From: Marinobacter sp. F3R08
GTDB taxonomy: Bacteria; Pseudomonadota; Gammaproteobacteria; Pseudomonadales; Oleiphilaceae
Length of the DNA stretch: 64,000 nucleotides
Assembly (NCBI RefSeq): GCF_018860425.1
Contig: NZ_JAHKPI010000014.1
Location: 372,001 to 436,000 of the forward strand
Reading direction: 5' to 3'
This document shows, one piece after another, positions 59,742 to 64,000 of the stretch (within the stretch, counting starts at the first letter, position 1; each line of letters begins with the position of its first letter). The position numbers were made by a program, and so were the translations under genes. A model generated the notes under the pieces. The model searched no databases and was not told the DNA's origin. It saw nothing but the letters and a program-made list of their open reading frames with translations.

Positions 59742-60233
59742 ATGGCCAAGGGAACCGGCTTCCTCCGTTTTCTGTTGATTGCGTTTGTGTTTTTGTTGTC
59801 AGCCTGCGCCTCCCCTGGCCAGCCGGTTACTCTGAGCCCGGAGGCTCTGGCCGAGGCTGACGCACTTCTGATTTCAGCGTCCGGCAATGGTGAAAAAAGG
59901 CGCGTGCAGTTACTGTTGTCTGCCGGTGCCGATGTGAACACCAGCGGGCCCAACGGCTACACCCCTGTGATACGGGCGGCGGAGAACGGTCACCTTTCGG
60001 TGGTCAAACTATTGCTGGCTGCCGGTGCCAACGTCAATGTCAGTCAGGGGGGACAGTCCCTGCTTATGAAGATCGTTGGTAATGGGGATTTGCTGACGGC
60101 AGAAAGGCTGGTGGCTGCCGGCGCTGATGTAAATTACCGGGCCAGCGATGGCCGCACAGCTCTGGACATCGCCCGCGCCAGCAATAATCGGGATCTCGAG
60201 ATGCTGCTGGTGCAGGCGGGCGCCCAACTATAG
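59742..60233 (+). CDS. Ankyrin-repeat lipoprotein
   Basis: 163 residues. Signal peptide with lipobox LLSAC, so C22 is the lipidated residue, then four ankyrin repeats: SASGNGEKRRVQLLLSAGADVN, NGYTPVIRAAENGHLSVVKLLL, QSLLMKIVGNGDLLTAERLV and DGRTALDIARASNNRDLEMLL. A membrane-tethered periplasmic protein for protein-protein contact; in other bacteria such proteins work with catalase or as immunity proteins, but no partner is seen here. Convergent with the CoA hydrolase gene. Confidence 0.9.
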   Translation: MAKGTGFLRFLLIAFVFLLSACASPGQPVTLSPEALAEADALLISASGNGEKRRVQLLLSAGADVNTSGPNGYTPVIRAAENGHLSVVKLLLAAGANVNVSQGGQSLLMKIVGNGDLLTAERLVAAGADVNYRASDGRTALDIARASNNRDLEMLLVQAGAQL

Positions 60234-60244
60234 CGTTGCGAGCA

Positions 60245-61348
60245 TTAATCCAGTCCCATCGGATCGGTTTCATCATTCCATTCAGGGGTGAAGTGGGCGG
60301 CCACCACTTCTTCCGGTACGTCGGCAACACTTGCGTAGCTCCATTGTGGCTGACGATCCTTGTCGACGAGCAGAGCTCGTATACCTTCCGCAAGATCAGG
60401 ACGGCGGATGCACTCCGAGACCATTGCCAGCTCCATACGGAAGGCGTCCTTCAAAGACATCTGCTGGGCATTCTGCAACTGGGTCCACACCAGCCAGGCC
60501 GACACCGGGCATCCGGTTCTCAGCGTATTCATGCAGGCATGCCACCAATCGCAGTCCACCTCTGCTGTGAGTAACTGATCGACGATGTCCGGCAGTTCGT
60601 CACCGGCGCTCAGCCGGGCAATCCGCTGCTCATGCATGGCAAGGTGGCTGGGTGGCAATGCCCGGTAATCCTGTGCCTGGATCTGATTGAGCAAGCGGAA
60701 GAGGCGGTTGTCGTCGGCGGCAGGCTGTCCGGTCCAGCGTTCCGATACCAGGCGGTCGAGCAGGCTGAACCGGTCTTCAGGCAGAATGGCCATGTCCGCC
60801 AGGCCTACCCGAAGTGCATCGCTCACATTAAGGCGAGCGCCAGTCAAACCCATGAACAGGCCGAGCCGGCCGGGTAGCCGTTTCAGGAACCAGCTGCCAC
60901 CCACATCGGGAAACAGGCCAATGGCGATCTCGGGCATCGCCAGGGTGACATCCGGTGTTATCAGTCGATAACGGCATCCGGATAACACACCCAGGCCGCC
61001 GCCCATCACCACGCCGTGGGCCAGGCCCAATACCGGTTTCGGGAAACGATGGATGCTGTAATCCATCCGGTACTCACGATTGAAAAAACGCACCGGCTTT
61101 TCAGAGTCCGATGGCTCCACGATGGCGTCATACAATTCGCGGATGTTCCCGCCCGCGCAAAAGGCTTTTTCTCCAGCGCCCTGTATGACCACGATGCAAA
61201 TCCGGTCATCGTCGGCCCAGCGATCAAGAGTTTCCTGAATCTGTTGGATCATCTGCTCGGAGAGCGCGTTGAGATTGCCTGGGGAATTCAGCGTCAAAAC
61301 GCCAATCTGGCCTTCGCGACAGGGCAGTTCCTGGGCCTCTACTGACAT
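60245..61348 (-). CDS. Enoyl-CoA hydratase/isomerase family protein (3-hydroxyisobutyryl-CoA hydrolase-like)
   Basis: 367 residues, the length of ECH_2-type 3-hydroxyisobutyryl-CoA hydrolases rather than the 260 of ordinary crotonases. Oxyanion-hole segments EKAFCAGGNIRELYDA and HGVVMGGGLGVLSGC, the acid/base region PEIAIGLFPDVGGSWFL and the C-terminal RRPDLAEGIRALLVDKD are present. In valine breakdown it would release 3-hydroxyisobutyrate from its CoA ester. No other valine genes flank it, so a different short-chain 3-hydroxyacyl-CoA is possible. Confidence 0.88.
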   Translation of the reverse strand: MSVEAQELPCREGQIGVLTLNSPGNLNALSEQMIQQIQETLDRWADDDRICIVVIQGAGEKAFCAGGNIRELYDAIVEPSDSEKPVRFFNREYRMDYSIHRFPKPVLGLAHGVVMGGGLGVLSGCRYRLITPDVTLAMPEIAIGLFPDVGGSWFLKRLPGRLGLFMGLTGARLNVSDALRVGLADMAILPEDRFSLLDRLVSERWTGQPAADDNRLFRLLNQIQAQDYRALPPSHLAMHEQRIARLSAGDELPDIVDQLLTAEVDCDWWHACMNTLRTGCPVSAWLVWTQLQNAQQMSLKDAFRMELAMVSECIRRPDLAEGIRALLVDKDRQPQWSYASVADVPEEVVAAHFTPEWNDETDPMGLD

Positions 61349-61466
61349 GGACCATATCTCCGGAGTAGTAAAACGATCTTGGATGCGGAATCGAACGTAC
61401 TTTTACTCTAATAGCCAGCCGGGGAAAGGGGACGAACGTCGAAAGCGGATCCTTGATCTATCGCAT

Positions 61467-61494
61467 TTGAGCTTCCCCGGCTCTGTGCTATAAG
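61467..61494 (+). promoter_or_regulatory. Candidate sigma-70 promoter of the cytochrome gene
   Basis: TTGAGC (61467-61472) and TATAAG (61489-61494) with 16 bases between them, 73 bases upstream of the cytochrome c start at 61568, in a 219-base intergenic region. A reasonable match by eye only. Confidence 0.5.
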
Positions 61495-61567
61495 TTCAAC
61501 CCAATCCAGTGTCCGGTTTTTCAACCGATTTGAACACTTTAACAATGATGATGAGAGGTTAATAACA

Positions 61568-61903
61568 ATGAATGTGAAACACTATGCTGTTGCGGGAATT
61601 CTTGCGCTTGGCGCGGCGGTGCCCGTTGTTGCTTCAGCCGCCGATGCCGAGGCTGGCAAGGCCAAGGCAGCGGTTTGTGCGGCGTGTCATGGCCAGAACG
61701 GCGTGGCGCAGATCCCGACGTATCCGAATCTGGCCGGCCAGAACGAACAGTATCTTGTATCGTCTATCAAGGCGTACAAGAACAAGCAGCGGACCGGTGG
61801 CCAGGCAGCCATAATGCAGGGCCAGGCAGCGGCCCTCAGCGATACTGATATTGCTAACCTGGCGGCATACTTTGCCAGCCTGCCTGCAGGCGGCGGCCAG
61901 TAA
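61568..61903 (+). CDS. Cytochrome c553-like class I c-type cytochrome
   Basis: 111 residues. Signal peptide ([18 protein letters not shown]) exports the protein, and one haem site C37-A-A-C40-H41 is present; the axial Met is likely in AAIMQGQ (M82 region). Sequence [25 protein letters not shown] is typical of small periplasmic c553-type electron carriers feeding terminal oxidases. AGAGGTTAAT precedes ATG. Monocistronic, with its own candidate promoter upstream. Confidence 0.93.
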   Translation: MNVKHYAVAGILALGAAVPVVASAADAEAGKAKAAVCAACHGQNGVAQIPTYPNLAGQNEQYLVSSIKAYKNKQRTGGQAAIMQGQAAALSDTDIANLAAYFASLPAGGGQ

Positions 61904-61929
61904 GTTCCCGGCAGTGTCAGCGAGGCGGC

Positions 61930-63312
61930 TCAGGCCGCTCCGCTGACGATGCGATAGCTGGGTCTGTAGGCGGAGGAGCCGGGTAACTTCATCCGGCCCT
62001 GGGCCACAAACTGTTCCAGCATGGCCTCGAGCGGTTTGATAAGGCTGGGGTCACCAGCAATCTCAAACGGCCCCTTCTCCTGGACCTGGCGAACGCCTCC
62101 TTCTTTGACATTTCCGGCAACGATGCCGCTGAAGGCCTTACGCAGGTTCGCTGCAATCAGGTGTACCGGCTGGTCGCGATGAAGTTCCAGCGCCCGCATG
62201 TTGTCATGATCGGGCTCGAAAGGCAGCTGGAACACCGGGTCGATTTTCAGCATCCAGTTGAAGTAGTACGCGTCCTGCATGGCGCGTCGGAACGTCTCGA
62301 CTTCACTCATACCTTTCTTCATGGTCTGCGCCACGCGCACCGGATCATCAATGATGATCTCGTATTTGCCGGCGGCCTCGTCCCCGAGGGCGTTGCGGAT
62401 GAATTTGTCGATCATCTCGAAATACTCTGCATTCTCCTGCTGACCGGTAAAAACAACCGGAAAGGGCAGATCGGCGTTGTCCGGGTGCAGGAGGATGCCC
62501 AGCAAGTAGAGAATTTCTTCGGCAGTGCCGACACCACCGGGGAATACGATGACCCCATGGCCGCAGCGGACAAAGGCTTCCAGCCGCTTTTCGATGTCCG
62601 GCATGATCACCAGTTCATTCACGATGGGGTTGGGTGCCTCGGCGCCAATGATGCCGGGTTCTGTGATCCCGATATACCGGCCATCTTTGACCCTTTGCTT
62701 GGCGTGGGCAATGGTTGCGCCCTTCATGGGGCCTTTCATGGCGCCAGGCCCGCAGCCGGTGCAGATGCTAAGGCCCCGGAGCCCCAACTGGTGCCCCACT
62801 TCCTTGCTGTACTGGTACTCGTCATGGCTGATGGAGTGGCCGCCCCAGCAGACAACCAGGTCCGGTTGTCTGCCCGCCTGCAATACCCGGGCATTTCGAA
62901 GGATATGGAACACGTAGTTGGTGAGGTCTTCCGGATCATCCCGGCGGAAACCAGCGGCCATCGGCGGGATCGAGTGGGAGTAGATGATGTCCCTCAGAAC
63001 AGAGAACAGATGCTCTCGAATGGCACGGAGCATTTCGCCGTCCACAAACGCGTGTGCCGGTGCATTGATCAGCTCCAGCTTGAGTCCCCGTGGCTGTGGC
63101 ACCAGCCGGACATCAAATTCGGCATGGGACTCCATCAATGCCTTGCAGTCGTCGGTTTCGATGCCGGTATTGAGGACCGCGAGGGCACATTGACGAAAGA
63201 GTTTGTACAACCCGCCTTTGCTGCGGTCTTTCAGGCGGTTGACCTCATGGTTCGAGAGAATTTCAAGGCTGCCCTCGGGGGAAACCAGGGCATTGATGGT
63301 CGTTTCCTGCAT
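61930..63312 (-). CDS. ppnN: Nucleotide 5'-monophosphate nucleosidase PpnN (LOG family)
   Basis: 460 residues. Cleaves nucleoside monophosphates to base and ribose-5-phosphate and is known in E. coli to be controlled by (p)ppGpp. The Rossmann-like LOG core has CTGCGPGAMKGPMKGA, IGAEAPNPIVNELVIMPDIEKRLEAF and VFPGGVGTAEEILYLLGIL. The N-terminal DUF4478-like and C-terminal DUF3412-like extensions of PpnN (YgdH) are present, distinguishing it from short LOG proteins. Divergent from thiI, 110 bases apart. Confidence 0.95.
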   Translation of the reverse strand: MQETTINALVSPEGSLEILSNHEVNRLKDRSKGGLYKLFRQCALAVLNTGIETDDCKALMESHAEFDVRLVPQPRGLKLELINAPAHAFVDGEMLRAIREHLFSVLRDIIYSHSIPPMAAGFRRDDPEDLTNYVFHILRNARVLQAGRQPDLVVCWGGHSISHDEYQYSKEVGHQLGLRGLSICTGCGPGAMKGPMKGATIAHAKQRVKDGRYIGITEPGIIGAEAPNPIVNELVIMPDIEKRLEAFVRCGHGVIVFPGGVGTAEEILYLLGILLHPDNADLPFPVVFTGQQENAEYFEMIDKFIRNALGDEAAGKYEIIIDDPVRVAQTMKKGMSEVETFRRAMQDAYYFNWMLKIDPVFQLPFEPDHDNMRALELHRDQPVHLIAANLRKAFSGIVAGNVKEGGVRQVQEKGPFEIAGDPSLIKPLEAMLEQFVAQGRMKLPGSSAYRPSYRIVSGAA

Positions 63313-63422
63313 TAACGGTGGAACTCCTGGGTGTTACGGAAATGCCCGACTTTGAGGCAAGCAGTCAAAAGAGTAGACTAAGGCCTTTCACTCCTTTACG
63401 CCACCCGACAAAATTCCGATCT

Positions 63423-64000
63423 ATGAAACTGCTTATTCGTCCCGCCCAGGAAGTTGCTATCAAGAGTAAACCTGTCCGTCGACAGCAGATGCGTCATCTG
63501 CGTCAGAACATTCGCAAATTGCTGGCCCGGCTGGATCCGGGTATCCGGGTTGAAGGGAGCTGGGATCGCGTGGACGTGGAGGTTCCGGATGGCCTTGGGT
63601 TATCCGGGCCCGCCATCGACGTGATTGCGCGAATTCCGGGTATTTCCACCATACAGGAAATCGCGGTATTCCCGTTCATCAGTCTTGAGGACGTGGCTGA
63701 AAAGGCAGTTGAGGCCTTTGCTGAGCGTCTGAACGGCAAAACGTTTGCCGTCAGGGTTCGCCGTCAGGGTGAACACAGTTTCCGCTCTATTGATCTGGAG
63801 AGAATGGCCGGTTCTGCTCTGATGCAGGCGTCAGCCGCCAGTGGCGTCGACCTGAAATCACCGCAGGTTGAGGTGCGCATCGAGGTGCACGGCGATCAGT
63901 TTCATATTGCCCACCGGAAGCACCGAGGCTTGGGCGGGTACCCGCTTGGCAGTGTCGAGAACGTTCTGACCCTTATTTCCGGGGGCTATGATTCATCCGT
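63423..64000 (+). CDS. thiI: tRNA 4-thiouridine synthase ThiI, 5' part
   Basis: Open to the window end; 192 codons visible from ATG 63423. An N-terminal ferredoxin-like/THUMP region (KLLIRPAQEVAIKSKPVRRQQM, IAVFPFISLEDVAEKA, VRIEVHGDQFHIAHRKHRGLGGYP) binds tRNA, and the first PP-loop motif ISGGYDSS of the ATP pyrophosphatase is reached just before the edge. ThiI makes 4-thiouridine in tRNA and donates sulfur for thiamine. The rest of the PP-loop domain and the rhodanese domain lie outside. Confidence 0.93.
   Translation, partial: MKLLIRPAQEVAIKSKPVRRQQMRHLRQNIRKLLARLDPGIRVEGSWDRVDVEVPDGLGLSGPAIDVIARIPGISTIQEIAVFPFISLEDVAEKAVEAFAERLNGKTFAVRVRRQGEHSFRSIDLERMAGSALMQASAASGVDLKSPQVEVRIEVHGDQFHIAHRKHRGLGGYPLGSVENVLTLISGGYDSS

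Noticed and set aside
62161-63315. 384-codon ORF opposite ppnN
   Set aside because: Exactly antisense to PpnN, which matches its family over the full length.

Overview
The window reads as a chromosomal segment of a marine gammaproteobacterium, most likely Marinobacter or a close relative. This rests on gene content: a complete proteobacterial dedicated sortase system, CysK, AcnA, GreB, TmcA, PpnN and ThiI of gammaproteobacterial type, and many two-component and c-di-GMP proteins. I could not run a taxonomic search. Most of the sequence is dense, GC-rich, housekeeping-like DNA. The clear exception is about 6.27-11.43 kb, which is visibly AT-richer and carries accessory genes. No rRNA, tRNA or CRISPR array was recognised.

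Layout. 0-3.1 kb: tail of a tartronate semialdehyde reductase, hydroxypyruvate isomerase and an OmpR/EnvZ-type two-component pair. 3.1-6.1 kb: small proteins, GreB preceded by a terminator-bearing leader or sRNA candidate, a stand-alone integrase SAM-like domain, acyl-CoA-binding protein and a secreted protein. 6.27-11.43 kb: accessory block with a HEPN/MltR-like protein, a CoiA-like PD-(D/E)XK nuclease, an orphan ParS/MbcA toxin-binding domain with a palindrome before it, a GHKL ATPase fused to a PD-(D/E)XK nuclease, and a coupled 60-aa Cys-containing ORF. Two imperfect palindromes resembling integron attC sites, both reading in the minus orientation, lie at its two ends. About 650 bp of gene-free, repeat-rich DNA follows.

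12-19.7 kb: DUF4124, DUF465, glycerophosphodiester phosphodiesterase, YqjD/YqjE-like membrane proteins, an outer-membrane barrel, CysK, MgsA, a DUF815 ATPase and DUF3422. 19.7-25.4 kb: the dedicated sortase system, with pdsR-pdsS on the minus strand and the VIT/VWA sortase target plus class GN sortase on the plus strand. 25.4-35 kb: acyltransferase, small membrane proteins, an OmpA-like domain protein, a rhomboid protease, a B-box membrane protein, an ABC exporter and an overlapping SCO-like/chemoreceptor pair. 35-38 kb: aconitase.

38-46 kb: a signalling hub of two hybrid-less sensor kinases facing an Hpt-REC-REC-GGDEF cyclase, a REC-HDOD regulator and a single-domain receiver. 46-54.6 kb: DUF2288, a small unknown protein, LysO, an HD-GYP phosphodiesterase, TatD, PPK2-like kinase, a DadA-like oxidoreductase, a methyltransferase and an OmpA protein with thrombospondin type-3 repeats. 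54.7-64 kb: a UvrD-like helicase, DUF2237, TmcA, an ankyrin lipoprotein, an ECH_2-type CoA hydrolase, a cytochrome c553-like protein, PpnN and the 5' part of thiI.

The most interesting parts are the accessory block with its flanking attC-like palindromes (possible cassette-borne anti-phage genes), the sortase system with its atypical YPQTA sorting motif, and the SCO-like/chemoreceptor pair.
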